From Saccharophagus degradans 2-40 (GTDB lineage Bacteria > Pseudomonadota > Gammaproteobacteria > Pseudomonadales > Cellvibrionaceae): a stretch of 64,000 nt of DNA. The stretch spans positions 4,463,684-4,527,683 of the forward strand of contig NC_007912.1 of the NCBI RefSeq assembly GCF_000013665.1, written 5' to 3'. Below the pieces are notes generated by a model. That model saw only the letters and a program-made list of their open reading frames with translations. It had not been told where the DNA came from and did no database searches. Shown here one piece after another: positions 8,627 to 17,096 of this stretch (position 1 is the stretch's first letter; each line of letters starts with the position of its first letter). The translations under genes and the position numbers were made by a program.

Positions 8627-8767
8627 TTACCTTACGGCAACCCCCTGGTGCAAAGCAGCTGGCGGCTTGGATTCTTCGGCTTGAAACACATCTGCCAACC
8701 CTAGCCCACTAGCAAGTATCCCTACCACAAAGATCACCACTGCTATAGTTAGTGCATCGGTTTTCAT
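8627..8767 (-). CDS. Small single-span membrane peptide, 46 residues, unknown function
   Basis: Too short for usual gene callers, but well supported. The ATG at 8767 is preceded by GAGGT nine bases upstream, the frame reads MKTDALTIAVVIFVVGILAS then a short amphipathic tail ending in VAVR and TAA, and a strong minus-strand terminator follows about 40 bases later. Residues 6-24 form one hydrophobic helix. A weak promoter (TTGTTC, 17 bases, TAAAAC) lies upstream in the gap. I do not recognise the family. It could act in the membrane, for example on a partner complex, or be a type I toxin-like peptide; nothing in the sequence decides. Confidence 0.65.
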   Translation of the reverse strand: MKTDALTIAVVIFVVGILASGLGLADVFQAEESKPPAALHQGVAVR

Positions 8768-9283
8768 GGTAGTACCTCAATGGCCCTCTTTCTTACACTT
8801 CTGTTTTAGTTTTTACTGCTGTTTGGAACAACTAAGTCTAAGAAGTGCAGAATTTATACCTATTTAGTTAGAAACAATCAATTACTTCACGTAAATTTGA
8901 CTCTATAGTTTCAGGTTATCAGCAATACTTTTCTATTCAAGAATGCCTTTACCCTTATATTAACTGCGTCACACGAAAAGTAACCACTCACATACCAGTG
9001 TGCGTTGGTACCGTAAACATAGTGAACTTTTTACGACACTTTTGTGACGCGCTTAACAATTGATCAGCAATTAGTAAAAATAGTTCCACAGTGAGTGCGC
9101 CACACAATTGCAAGCGTGCACGCAAAAAGGTCACATTGAGAATAAAGTTATGTCATAAGGCGCCAAAAAACGTCAGCTTTTGGCAGAAGATAAACCAAAG
9201 AGGAATTGTGCTTTAACCTAGTGCAGTTAGTTTAATGTAGCGCAGTTGTATTTATGTAGCGCAGCTAGATGAATATAGTGCAG
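8768..9283. other. Intergenic region with a 19-bp tandem repeat at its right end
   Basis: No gene of more than about 40 codons is supported in this 516-base gap. The left end should hold the promoter of the minus-strand peptide. A 7-bp inverted repeat (GCCAAAA/TTTTGGC) lies around 9160-9185. The right end is a tandem array described separately. Confidence 0.4.
9219..9283. repeat. Four-copy 19-bp tandem repeat
   Basis: The core TAGYGCAG recurs at 9219, 9238, 9257 and 9276, exactly 19 bases apart, with degenerate spacers (GTTAGTTTAATG and variants). The last copy abuts the stop codon of the flavoprotein gene at 9284, so the array lies in its 3' untranslated region. Confidence 0.75.
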
Positions 9284-9853
9284 TTACATTTCGCCCTTAT
9301 ACAGACGCGCCAACCGCGCTACGCGCGCGCCAAGGTATTGCGCGGTATCGCAATCTAACTGGTGCAGCTCACCATCACCACTTTGGGCAATTAAGCCAGA
9401 TTGTGCCCCAAGCCGGTTTAAGCCCTTAGGCGAATAGCCGCCCGCCAAATTAATACCAGCCCACAACATGCCATGTTGACTGGCAAACACCTGTAAAAAC
9501 TGAATTGTGCTAAGTTGGTCGCCACTGTAGTTAGAGCCAATGGTAAACCCCGAGGCCACTTTGCCCGCCCACGCTTGCTTAGCCCATAAATCACCGGTGG
9601 CATCTACAAAGGCTTTGAACTGGGCCGATACCGACCCCATATAAGTAGGCGAGCCAAACACCACCCCCTGCGCACTCGATAACTGGGCAATAAGCTCTGA
9701 ATTTTGATAGCGGCCTTCAACGATATCTTTGCCAAAAATTTCCAATGGCATGGCCTTAACCCCAGTAACAGATTCCACCCCCTCTGCGACAGCTTGCGCC
9801 AACAATCCGGTTGTGCCCGATGCAGAATGAAAAACAATCGCTACTTTGGTCAT
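9284..9853 (-). CDS. WrbA/flavodoxin-like FMN-dependent NAD(P)H:quinone oxidoreductase
   Basis: A 189-residue flavodoxin-fold protein. The FMN phosphate loop HSASGTTGLLAQAVAEGV lies at residues 9-26 and the WrbA-type stretch GSPTYMGSVSAQFKAFVD near residue 68-85, followed by TGDLW. This is the pattern of WrbA and related enzymes that reduce quinones by two electrons. AAGAGAT precedes the ATG. It is downstream of the methyltransferase gene on the same strand (58-base gap) and may be co-transcribed with it. Substrate is not visible. Confidence 0.85.
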   Translation of the reverse strand: MTKVAIVFHSASGTTGLLAQAVAEGVESVTGVKAMPLEIFGKDIVEGRYQNSELIAQLSSAQGVVFGSPTYMGSVSAQFKAFVDATGDLWAKQAWAGKVASGFTIGSNYSGDQLSTIQFLQVFASQHGMLWAGINLAGGYSPKGLNRLGAQSGLIAQSGDGELHQLDCDTAQYLGARVARLARLYKGEM

Positions 9854-9911
9854 GGTTTATCTCTTATGGTTTTCTCTTTAAGATACGCTAAAGCTCGGAG
9901 GCCGCACAGGT

Positions 9912-10583
9912 TTATTGGCTTATCACCAACAATTGATCGGCACCCTTTTGAAAATGGTAGTCGCTATCTAGCAACTTAACTTTGCGCCCCTGCGCAGTTT
10001 GATCATCTATTACTCCCTGCACATGTGGCGAAGGCTGACCGTTTAAATCCACTAACGGGTAAATACGCACTTCCTGCGCTACACGGCACAATTCATTTAC
10101 GCTGGCCACATGTGTTGCTAAATCCACTTTATCTGAATACAAAAACAAATAGTGAGAACACAACGCTATTTCGAAATAGTTATCGTCAAACGGCAAAGCA
10201 GGTAGTGAGGCCGCCACATAGCGCCCAGGCTGCGCATTGCGGTAATCGGCCACAAAACTTTCCATGGCGGCTAACCGCATTTCGCCTAAGCGATCAGTAT
10301 TGGGAATGACATCCCAATTAAATTGCGCCTTATTGGCTTCTACTTCATCCATCACTTGCTTAAACACCGCAAGCACGCGCTGATAAATTTCATCGGCGCT
10401 GAATTGATAGATGGGGTCTACCGACACCACACTGCCCCCCATAAACGAAAGCTCGGCATTAAAACTTGCCGGGCCGTCAGCGCAACCAAGAATACGTCGG
10501 TGCTTGTCGTCTTCCGACAAATCAAACATTTCGCGGTATTCTGCGAGTGAACGCCCCCAAGGAACAACTTGATCCAATTGCAT
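9912..10583 (-). CDS. SAM-dependent methyltransferase-like protein
   Basis: A 223-residue protein with a class I methyltransferase pattern: RILGCADGPASFNAEL (motif I, near residue 30-45), GSVVSVDPIY (motif II acidic end of strand 2) and LPALPFDDNYFEIALCSHYLFLY (motifs III-IV, near residue 129-150). Substrate is unknown. Motif I has GCADG where many enzymes have GCGxG, common in this uncharacterised subgroup. It precedes the WrbA-like gene on the minus strand. Confidence 0.75.
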   Translation of the reverse strand: MQLDQVVPWGRSLAEYREMFDLSEDDKHRRILGCADGPASFNAELSFMGGSVVSVDPIYQFSADEIYQRVLAVFKQVMDEVEANKAQFNWDVIPNTDRLGEMRLAAMESFVADYRNAQPGRYVAASLPALPFDDNYFEIALCSHYLFLYSDKVDLATHVASVNELCRVAQEVRIYPLVDLNGQPSPHVQGVIDDQTAQGRKVKLLDSDYHFQKGADQLLVISQ

Positions 10584-10949
10584 ATTGCTACTGCCTTTGC
10601 GCGGTTATTTGGTTAAGTGCGCAAGTATAACAGCCCCGCAAGACAATAAATGGGCACATCGCAATACGCTCCCCTCTTAAAAAGAAAGCTCAAAATGAGA
10701 GATTAGCCTTTGCTTAGCAACCCTAGGCCCCATATAATTGCGCATACATCGCTGCGGCCAGCAAATTTTTGGGTCTGAACGTTGTGCCCCCTATACACAC
10801 CTTTAATAAAACTTTAGCAAAACTAGGTTAAAGTTTATTCGCTGTAGAGTGTGCCCAAAAAAATCATCGCCCTCCTCGTTGCTACAAGCCACCCCCTGAG
10901 AGCCAGTGGTACCAGCGTTCTACAACTCACGGACTGAAGCCTCATAGTA
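10584..10949. other. Divergent intergenic region methyltransferase / GT2
   Basis: 366 bases with no supported gene. It is AT-rich in the middle (10800-10840), where promoters for the GT2 gene are likely, but I see no clear -35/-10 pair, repeat or RNA motif. Confidence 0.3.
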
Positions 10950-11921
10950 ATGAACTACGATATTTCTATCATTATTCCCGCGTATAACGTGGAGCAACAT
11001 ATTCAAAAATGCTTGGTTAGCATTTTTGAACAAGAATTTAATGGCAGTGTAGAAGTAATCGTTATTGATGACTGTTCAAGCGATAACACCCTTGCCATAG
11101 CTGAATCTACACTTTGCAGCCGCCCGCACTGTAAATTAATTCGCCATAACACCAACCAAGGCTGTTCGAGCGCGCGCAATAGTGGGTTGGACGTTGCGAC
11201 AGGCACCTACATTACCTTTGTAGACCCCGACGACAGCCTGCCAGCAGGGGCACTACAAGCGCTATATAACGCCGCAGTTGAGCACGACGCAGATATCGTG
11301 AAGGGCAATCACTTCGTTATCAACAGCAAAGGCGCATGCAAAGCCAATCAAAACACCCTTAAAAAGAAGCGCATTTTTAACCAAGCCGTATACACCTCTT
11401 TACTTGCCCACAAACAAGTAAGAGGCCATGTGTGGGGCAAGCTATTTAAACGCACTGCCATAGGCAATACTCGTTTTAAAAATGGCGTAAGAATGGCCGA
11501 AGATTTACTTTTTTGCGCAGAGGTATTTGCCAAAGCAAACGCGTTAACAATTATTCCCAATAATGTGTACACCTATCACCTGCACGGCACCGGTGCCACG
11601 GGTAAAAAGTTTATCACCAACGCCTATTTAGACTGGATAGAAAGCGTAACAGCCTGTAAAAATTTTATTACCCACAAGAGCCAACTGCCCGCATTTAACT
11701 CGCTGGTTGTGCGCTCGTTGTTACAGCTAGCCCGCGAAGCCCGTGCGCAAAATACCGATAAAAAACGGGAAGTGCTGGCATATTTAAATGAAAAAATAGA
11801 TAGCGCTCATGTGTGCGGTAAATATTTATTGTCGAACGCCCCATCAGACGTTAAAACCCTTGTGCGATACATAAAACTTAAGCGTTTGAAACGAGCCCTA
11901 TATACCAAGCAAAGTGCTTAA
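10950..11921 (+). CDS. Family 2 glycosyltransferase
   Basis: A 323-residue GT-A fold enzyme. It starts with ISIIIPAYNVEQHIQKCL and has the UDP-sugar-binding VIVIDDCSSDNT (D40/D41) and the metal-binding FVDPDDS (near residue 91-95). An acidic catalytic candidate lies in RMAEDLLFCAEVF near residue 180. No membrane segment is seen, so it acts in the cytoplasm, probably adding one sugar to a surface glycan. It stands alone, without the transporter or polymerase genes of a surface-polysaccharide cluster. The C-terminus is very basic (KLKRLKRALYTK). Confidence 0.88.
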   Translation: MNYDISIIIPAYNVEQHIQKCLVSIFEQEFNGSVEVIVIDDCSSDNTLAIAESTLCSRPHCKLIRHNTNQGCSSARNSGLDVATGTYITFVDPDDSLPAGALQALYNAAVEHDADIVKGNHFVINSKGACKANQNTLKKKRIFNQAVYTSLLAHKQVRGHVWGKLFKRTAIGNTRFKNGVRMAEDLLFCAEVFAKANALTIIPNNVYTYHLHGTGATGKKFITNAYLDWIESVTACKNFITHKSQLPAFNSLVVRSLLQLAREARAQNTDKKREVLAYLNEKIDSAHVCGKYLLSNAPSDVKTLVRYIKLKRLKRALYTKQSA

Positions 11922-11933
11922 CTACTTATTCCT

Positions 11934-11992
11934 AGTGGCTACAGGTTTTGGTTGCCTCGCTGTGAAAGGGTACACCCAACACTGTAGCCACT
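11934..11992. repeat. 11-bp perfect inverted repeat after the GT2 gene
   Basis: AGTGGCTACAG (11934-11944) and CTGTAGCCACT (11982-11992) are perfect inverted copies 37 bases apart. There is no T run after the right arm, so it is not a classical terminator. Confidence 0.5.
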
Positions 11993-12085
11993 TGATTTAC
12001 CTATCTTACCCCGCCTAAGCTTAACACCTTGCAGTTTGTGCCAACCCTCTACCCCGCTTAGTAGATACCAACTAAAGGGCCGCTT

Positions 12086-12847
12086 ATGGCAGACACAAAA
12101 TCAAACAAAGCTGTGCTAATTACCGGGGGCAGTCGCGGCATTGGTCGCGCCATAGCTATACATGCAGCCAAAGCCAGCTACGATATTATTTTTAGCTATC
12201 GCACCAATCTTGATGCAGCAACAAGCCTGTACGACGAGCTTCATGCACTAGGTGCCAAAGCCCACGGCGTGCAAGCCGATGTGAGTACCGAAGCGGGAGT
12301 AATACGCCTGTTTCAATTTGCTGACGAAGCAACAGGTAGGATCGATTCACTAGTAAACAATGCCGGCAATGTAGCGCCAAGCAGTCGCGTAGATAGCTTT
12401 AGCGCAGCGCGAGTGAACGATTTATTAGCCCTTAACGTGCTGGGGCCAATTTTATGTTGCCGCGAAGCCGTTAAGCGCATGTCTACACTGTACGGCGGGC
12501 GCGGCGGCAATATTGTTAACATATCATCCATAGCGGCCTCGCTTGGCTCGCCCGGCGAATATGTAGACTACGCGGCAACCAAAGCGGCTATCGATACGCT
12601 CACCAAAGGCCTAGCGAAAGAAGTCGCCAACGAAGGCATTCGCGTAAATGCAGTACGCCCCGGGATAATAGATACCGACTTACACGCCAATTCAGGCGAT
12701 AGAAAACGCCCATTTAAACTACAATCACTTATCCCCATGCAAAAGGTAGGTACGGTGGACGACATTGCGCAAGCAGTGCTGTGGCTGCTTTCCGACGAAG
12801 CCAGCTATATTACTGGCAGCCTATTGGATGTTTCTGGTGGCCGTTAA
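12086..12847 (+). CDS. SDR-family oxidoreductase (FabG-like)
   Basis: A 253-residue short-chain dehydrogenase/reductase. The NAD(P) fingerprint LITGGSRGIGRAIA is at residues 12-25, NNAG is at residues 91-94, and the catalytic Ser-Tyr-Lys set is in NISSIAAS and DYAATKAA (YxxxK). A basic Arg in GGSRGIGR suggests NADP(H). The C-terminal GSLLDVSGGR is typical of classical SDRs. Annotated homologues are often called 3-oxoacyl-ACP reductase or glucose dehydrogenase, but the substrate cannot be read from sequence. Confidence 0.88.
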   Translation: MADTKSNKAVLITGGSRGIGRAIAIHAAKASYDIIFSYRTNLDAATSLYDELHALGAKAHGVQADVSTEAGVIRLFQFADEATGRIDSLVNNAGNVAPSSRVDSFSAARVNDLLALNVLGPILCCREAVKRMSTLYGGRGGNIVNISSIAASLGSPGEYVDYAATKAAIDTLTKGLAKEVANEGIRVNAVRPGIIDTDLHANSGDRKRPFKLQSLIPMQKVGTVDDIAQAVLWLLSDEASYITGSLLDVSGGR

Positions 12848-12903
12848 ATTTCGTGCAGCGCATAAATATATTTGGTACTGAAACTTGTGGTGTAAAAAAT
12901 GTT

Positions 12904-13833
12904 ATGAATAAAAAAACCATTTACCCAAGTATATTGCTTATAGCTCTAGCCATTGGCTACTTCGTATGGTCGCCCAGCTCTGAGCAGCAACCAACAAATA
13001 ATGAGACGGCGCCTGCAAACCCAATCGAGGCAACCAATCGCCAACAGCAAAAACCAAAAGCAGCGCTACCCAATTTTGCCCAAGCGCCAGCGACTACCCC
13101 CTCCAGCGAGCAGGAAGAAAGTGAACTGCCGCCAGAAATTAATTTCGACTTACCTGAAACCATCACCGATTTTTGGGGCTTTTTAAAAAATCACCCACAG
13201 TTAATGCAACAGTTTGAAGATTGCGATTTAAGAGATGGCGCAATTAAAGACGCACTGGATTCCACTAATGCATCATACGAAGCCATGGGGCAAGATTTAA
13301 ATTATGTAAACGGCGGGCCAGCCACTTCCGACTACCACTCTTACGATGATGTGACTATCGATCAATTGGCCGCAAGCGGTGATAAACGCGCCATTGCTTT
13401 GCGCGCGCATAAACTTAAACAAGCTGGTGAACATGAAAAGGCGCGCGACGAATTTTACCGCGCCACACTGCACGGCGATATGGCATCCGCCACCCAACTG
13501 CAAATGCTTTATTTGGATCAAATACATCGTACACAGAGCAAACAAGAGCAAGGCAAGGAAAGCGATAAAATAAAGCAATGGCAAATAGAAGCGCAAGCAT
13601 GGCAAATTATGCAGAACGATTGGCTAGGCTTTTTTGCCTACGGCAATGTGCAAGAGCACTCAGTGCTTGGCGATAAACTCGACGACGAAATATTCGCTCT
13701 GGCACAGGTGCGTGCAGATCAAATTAAAGAGGGCCTAGAAAGACAGCGTACGCGAGAGAATATCCCCCAACCCAATACGCCGCCCAAAGAAATAAAAACG
13801 GACGCGTTTTTCGATACTATTATTTGTCCATAA
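12904..13833 (+). CDS. Membrane-anchored protein of unknown function, TPR/Sel1-like region
   Basis: Start set at ATG 12904 (MNKKTIYPSILLIAL), which opens with a single N-terminal membrane helix, so the protein is anchored with its bulk in the periplasm. Residues 25-80 are a low-complexity Q/P/N/A-rich linker. Residues about 150-210 (IDQLAASGDKRAIALRAHKL, then KARDEFYRATLHGDMASA) look like two short alpha-alpha repeats of the TPR/Sel1 kind. An upstream in-frame extension overlaps the SDR gene and is unlikely. I do not recognise the family. Confidence 0.65.
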   Translation: MNKKTIYPSILLIALAIGYFVWSPSSEQQPTNNETAPANPIEATNRQQQKPKAALPNFAQAPATTPSSEQEESELPPEINFDLPETITDFWGFLKNHPQLMQQFEDCDLRDGAIKDALDSTNASYEAMGQDLNYVNGGPATSDYHSYDDVTIDQLAASGDKRAIALRAHKLKQAGEHEKARDEFYRATLHGDMASATQLQMLYLDQIHRTQSKQEQGKESDKIKQWQIEAQAWQIMQNDWLGFFAYGNVQEHSVLGDKLDDEIFALAQVRADQIKEGLERQRTRENIPQPNTPPKEIKTDAFFDTIICP

Positions 13834-13862
13834 CTATCAATCGCTAAACGCTAGCCGCTAAT

Positions 13863-13911
13863 AACTAGCAACTAGCAACTAGCAACTAGCAACTAGCAAC
13901 TAGCAACTAGC
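13863..13911. repeat. Seven-copy AACTAGC heptamer array
   Basis: Seven uninterrupted copies of AACTAGC fill 13863-13911, flanked by degenerate relatives (CGCTAGCCGCTAATA before, GCGATTAGTGATTAAT after). The array lies between two convergent genes. The same kind of sequence (CTAATCACTAACTACTAGCGATC) occurs downstream of pepP near 6102-6123. Confidence 0.9.
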
Positions 13912-13926
13912 GATTAGTGATTAATC

Positions 13927-14874
13927 TCAATTCATCGCTCCTCGGTATTTTCTAACATTAATTGCCGCCGCCGTTAAGCCTGCACCAACAATCGCGACTA
14001 TCCATATTCTGGGTTCACTTAAAGATTTAACCGCTTGCTGGGTTAGCAGGCCAAACACATTATGCTTAGTAAAATCCATAGCGTTTTCTGGCAAGCCGTA
14101 ACCAAACAGTGAAGAAGACCCAAGCGCCGCATCTAAAATAACACCGCGTATTTCATGGCTGCCCCACCCCATAATCAAAGCCTCTACTACTGCTATAGCG
14201 CAGAGAATAAGTACAGTCATAATAAGCGGGCGATTAAAGTACGACGACACGAGTAACAGCCAACCAGCCAAGGCAAAAGCAGCCAGCATAAACACGAGGT
14301 AATTTACCAATTGCGCAGCAAGTAAAGACAGCATATTAATATCGTGCCAGCTTTGAATTAACACCTCGCCACCCGCCGACATACGAAAATACAATACCCC
14401 TGCCATTAACAATTGCAACAACATAGAAACAACTAAAGAAACTGTTGGAATAAGTACCAGTGCCGACACCAGTTTAGACAGCATTATTTGTGTTTGACTT
14501 ACTGGCAGCGAATTCCAAAATAAAATACTTTTGTCTTTGCGCTCATCTACCAAGCAGCTCATTAAATAACTTAACATTACCAGCAGCATAATAACCGCAA
14601 CCGGTACGGTTATTACAAACATAAACACTTCTATAAACCGCTCAGCCTCACCAGTAGAGCTTTCTAACATGAGCAAAGCGTCTGCGGCATTCACACCGTG
14701 CTCTGCACCTATATTGTTAAAATCGCAGTGAGTATTTTTTTCGCTAAACTCACAACTGCCATCGGCAATACTAAAAAACAAAAGAATCAATAATGGCATT
14801 ATGATGGGAACAATAAAAAATGATGTTTTGTGTTCCCAGCATTCACGCTTAATTAGGGTAATAAACTTTTTCAT
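13927..14874 (-). CDS. ABC-2 type transporter permease
   Basis: A 315-residue protein with about six hydrophobic segments. It begins MKKFITLIKRECWEHKTSFF, the cytoplasmic amphipathic start typical of ABC-2 permeases, and a periplasmic loop rich in Asp/Glu/Cys follows the first helix. A central DERKDKSILFWNSLPVS matches the conserved loop of this permease class. It is the last gene of a GntR/ATPase/permease operon, 22 bases after the ATPase gene. The substrate is unknown; relatives act in export or antimicrobial-peptide stress. Confidence 0.85.
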   Translation of the reverse strand: MKKFITLIKRECWEHKTSFFIVPIIMPLLILLFFSIADGSCEFSEKNTHCDFNNIGAEHGVNAADALLMLESSTGEAERFIEVFMFVITVPVAVIMLLVMLSYLMSCLVDERKDKSILFWNSLPVSQTQIMLSKLVSALVLIPTVSLVVSMLLQLLMAGVLYFRMSAGGEVLIQSWHDINMLSLLAAQLVNYLVFMLAAFALAGWLLLVSSYFNRPLIMTVLILCAIAVVEALIMGWGSHEIRGVILDAALGSSSLFGYGLPENAMDFTKHNVFGLLTQQAVKSLSEPRIWIVAIVGAGLTAAAINVRKYRGAMN

Positions 14875-14896
14875 TACATTCTCCTTGCGTTAAACG

Positions 14897-15730
14897 CTAT
14901 ACCGTAGCTACAAAAATATCGCTTAAACTGGGAATACTTAGCGGCCCGTAGGGCGCTAGTGTCTCGTGACTATGGCCATGATAAATACAGGTAGTGCGAC
15001 CTAAACCTTTGCTTTCGGTTAGCGGGTTGAGTTTACGCGCCGCTTCCAAATTGCTGTCGTCCACTTTTACTGCCACATATTTTTCAGCAATGTTATCCAT
15101 CGTTTCGTGCAGCACCATCTTGCCTTGGCTTAGAATTACCACGTTATTTAATATCTGCTCCAACTCATCAATTTGATGCGACGTGACAATAATGCAGCGA
15201 TCATCATCGTAGAATTCGGTAATTAGCATGTCGTAAAACTGCTTGCGATAAAGAATATCTAACCCAAGCGTAGGCTCATCTAGCACCAATAACGGCACCT
15301 CTATTGCCAAAATGCACGACAAATGCAACTGCGCGATCATTCCCTTAGACAAATGCTTAACCGCCTTATTTAAAGGCACGCTTGTAGTTGCAATTAAACG
15401 CAACGCTTTTTCGCGATTAAACTTAGGGTAAACGCCTTCAAAAAGCTCTACCACTTTTTCTGCTGTTATCCAACGCGGTAAGGTAGCCACGTCGGCAATA
15501 TAAGCAACGCTTTCCATTAGTTTATGGCGCTGGCTAAACGGCTCTAACCCAAGCACCTCAATGTCGCCCTCCACTTTAATCATGCCTAATAACGCATTAA
15601 TAAGTGTGGTTTTACCCGCGCCGTTAGGGCCAAACAACCCAACTATGGAGCCTGGCTGCACAGCAAAATTAATGTCGCTTAGCGCGTGATGATTTTTATA
15701 GGCTTTGGATACGTTTTTAAAGGTAATCAT
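14897..15730 (-). CDS. ABC transporter ATP-binding protein
   Basis: A 277-residue ATPase with Walker A GLFGPNGAGKTTL (residues about 32-44), a signature read as HLSKGMIAQLHL (LSKGM in place of the usual LSGGQ), Walker B LLVLDEPTLGLD and the H-loop VTSHQ. Its start overlaps the end of the GntR gene by four bases (ATGA), so the two are translationally coupled. It drives the ABC-2 permease encoded next. The weakened signature is common in the YtrB-like subgroup. Confidence 0.92.
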   Translation of the reverse strand: MITFKNVSKAYKNHHALSDINFAVQPGSIVGLFGPNGAGKTTLINALLGMIKVEGDIEVLGLEPFSQRHKLMESVAYIADVATLPRWITAEKVVELFEGVYPKFNREKALRLIATTSVPLNKAVKHLSKGMIAQLHLSCILAIEVPLLVLDEPTLGLDILYRKQFYDMLITEFYDDDRCIIVTSHQIDELEQILNNVVILSQGKMVLHETMDNIAEKYVAVKVDDSNLEAARKLNPLTESKGLGRTTCIYHGHSHETLAPYGPLSIPSLSDIFVATV

Positions 15731-16089
15731 TTCTTGGCCTCTCCCTGTTTTAATATTTCTTGGGTGTTCAACCCTAAACGCTCGATACGCGCTTTAATTT
15801 TTGGCCACTCCTCCTGCAAAAATTTTTCACGCTCTACCTGCAATAAATTATTTTTTGCGCCCTCGCATACAAACATACCCAAGCCTCTCCTTTTCTCAAT
15901 AAGTTGTTGCTGCACTAACTCCTGCAGTGCCTTAGAAACCGTTAGAGGGTTTAAAGTGAACTCCGCAGCCAACACCCGTACAGATGGCAGCGCCTCCCCC
16001 TCTTTAATCGCCTGATCTAATATCAGCGATTTAATGTGCTGCTCCAGCTGCCTAAAAATTGGCTGCTCTTCATTCCAACGTATCGCCAT
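15727..16089 (-). CDS. GntR-family regulator, YtrA type
   Basis: A 120-residue regulator with an N-terminal winged helix (FRQLEQHIKSLILDQAI, then LPSVRVLAAEFTLNPLTVSKAL) and only a short helical tail, the YtrA subfamily layout. YtrA-type proteins normally repress their own operon of ABC transporter genes, which is exactly the arrangement here. The ATG at 16089 has a weak GAGGGATTGAT upstream. The promoter described next lies about 30 bases before it. Confidence 0.9.
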   Translation of the reverse strand: MAIRWNEEQPIFRQLEQHIKSLILDQAIKEGEALPSVRVLAAEFTLNPLTVSKALQELVQQQLIEKRRGLGMFVCEGAKNNLLQVEREKFLQEEWPKIKARIERLGLNTQEILKQGEAKK

Positions 16090-16465
16090 ATCAATCCCTC
16101 ATGTATACCGTGGGGGAAGCATAGCGCCGACTTAGTGTGTTGGTCAAGTAATACAGTGCATTTTGAGTAAATATTAGTCCACAGTGGAGCGGTAAATACT
16201 ATTTCTATAAATATCAAAGAGTTAATAATATGGCGCCCGCACAATATGCAGGCAAGAGCAGGTAATTTGGAAGGTGTTCTGGCTTTTAGAGGATTAGAAT
16301 GAAAGGCAATGAGGCAATTCCCTGTTGGTACTGCCGTATTTTGATCTAGATTTAACTCTTAATTCTTAACTTTCAGTAAGCAACACCTATAAACAAGAAA
16401 AAGAGCCAGCTTGGTAGGATTACCCCCAAGTTTAAAAGTGACGTAAGCGCTAGCTTAAAAAGTGG
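16090..16465. other. Intergenic region GntR operon / small lipoprotein
   Basis: 376 bases with the GntR promoter at the left end. No other gene, repeat or RNA motif is seen. Confidence 0.35.
16118..16147 (-). promoter_or_regulatory. Sigma70-like promoter of the GntR-ABC operon
   Basis: On the minus strand TTGACC (16142-16147) and TATGCT (16118-16123) are separated by 18 bases, giving a transcription start about 20 bases before the GntR ATG. The symmetric GGTATACATGAGG just downstream could contain the autoregulatory operator; that is inference. Confidence 0.6.
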
Positions 16466-16936
16466 TTATTCACACGTAGTACCAGTAGGGCATAAAAATA
16501 CCTCTTCGGTAAAATCATTACTGGCACCACAGCTAGTGTTTAATACAAAAAAGTAATCTTCCGACGTTACCGTATCGTAGCCAGGCGCAGATACCGTGTA
16601 GTTAAGCGTCCAGCTGCCTTCATTCATTTCCAATAGAGTGAAGTAGGCGTAATCTTCACTATTTTCCAACATATCGTCGCCCTCTACATACACAGCTTCT
16701 TCTGTGAGCGTAGCGCTTTCACCTATCGAATTAATTATAACTGTCGCATTGCCAATAATGGTTTGGTCTATGGCACTCTTTACAAATATATTGGCACTAG
16801 GTGATATAAACCCCGTACATGACGTTAAACTCTCACCACCACCTTCAACACCACCGGTCTCCCCGTTTACAACTTTATTGGTGCCACCACACCCCAATAA
16901 ACCGAAAGCTAAAACAGCCGCCAAAACTATTTTCAT
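16466..16936 (-). CDS. Small lipoprotein of unknown function
   Basis: A 156-residue protein with a lipoprotein signal (MKIVLAAVLAFGLLGCGG, acylated Cys16) followed by a Gly-rich linker and a domain of alternating hydrophobic residues that could be a beta sandwich (ESATLTEEAVYVEG, WTLNYTVSAPGYDTV). Four later Cys residues (C40, C135, C148, C155 by count) could form disulfides. A good ribosome site AAGGGAGA precedes the ATG. The family is not recognised; it stands alone between the GntR operon and the MATE gene. Confidence 0.7.
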   Translation of the reverse strand: MKIVLAAVLAFGLLGCGGTNKVVNGETGGVEGGGESLTSCTGFISPSANIFVKSAIDQTIIGNATVIINSIGESATLTEEAVYVEGDDMLENSEDYAYFTLLEMNEGSWTLNYTVSAPGYDTVTSEDYFFVLNTSCGASNDFTEEVFLCPTGTTCE

Positions 16937-17096
16937 TTATATCTCCCTTTAAATTAAGCGCTAATACATTCGCGAAACACCACAACCCAATACGGCTTCC
17001 TCACAATTATCAGATTAGTTAACCGCAAAGAAAAATACTGTAACGAAATGTAAAATGCTTGAGAGCCCACACGGCTTCATTGCCATCTGTAAACTG

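Noticed and set aside
8768..9218. A tRNA or small RNA in the gap before the WrbA-like gene
   Set aside because: No cloverleaf or terminator structure was found; only a short inverted repeat is visible.
13863..13911. Heptamer array as a CRISPR
   Set aside because: The 7-bp units are contiguous with no spacers and no cas genes are near.
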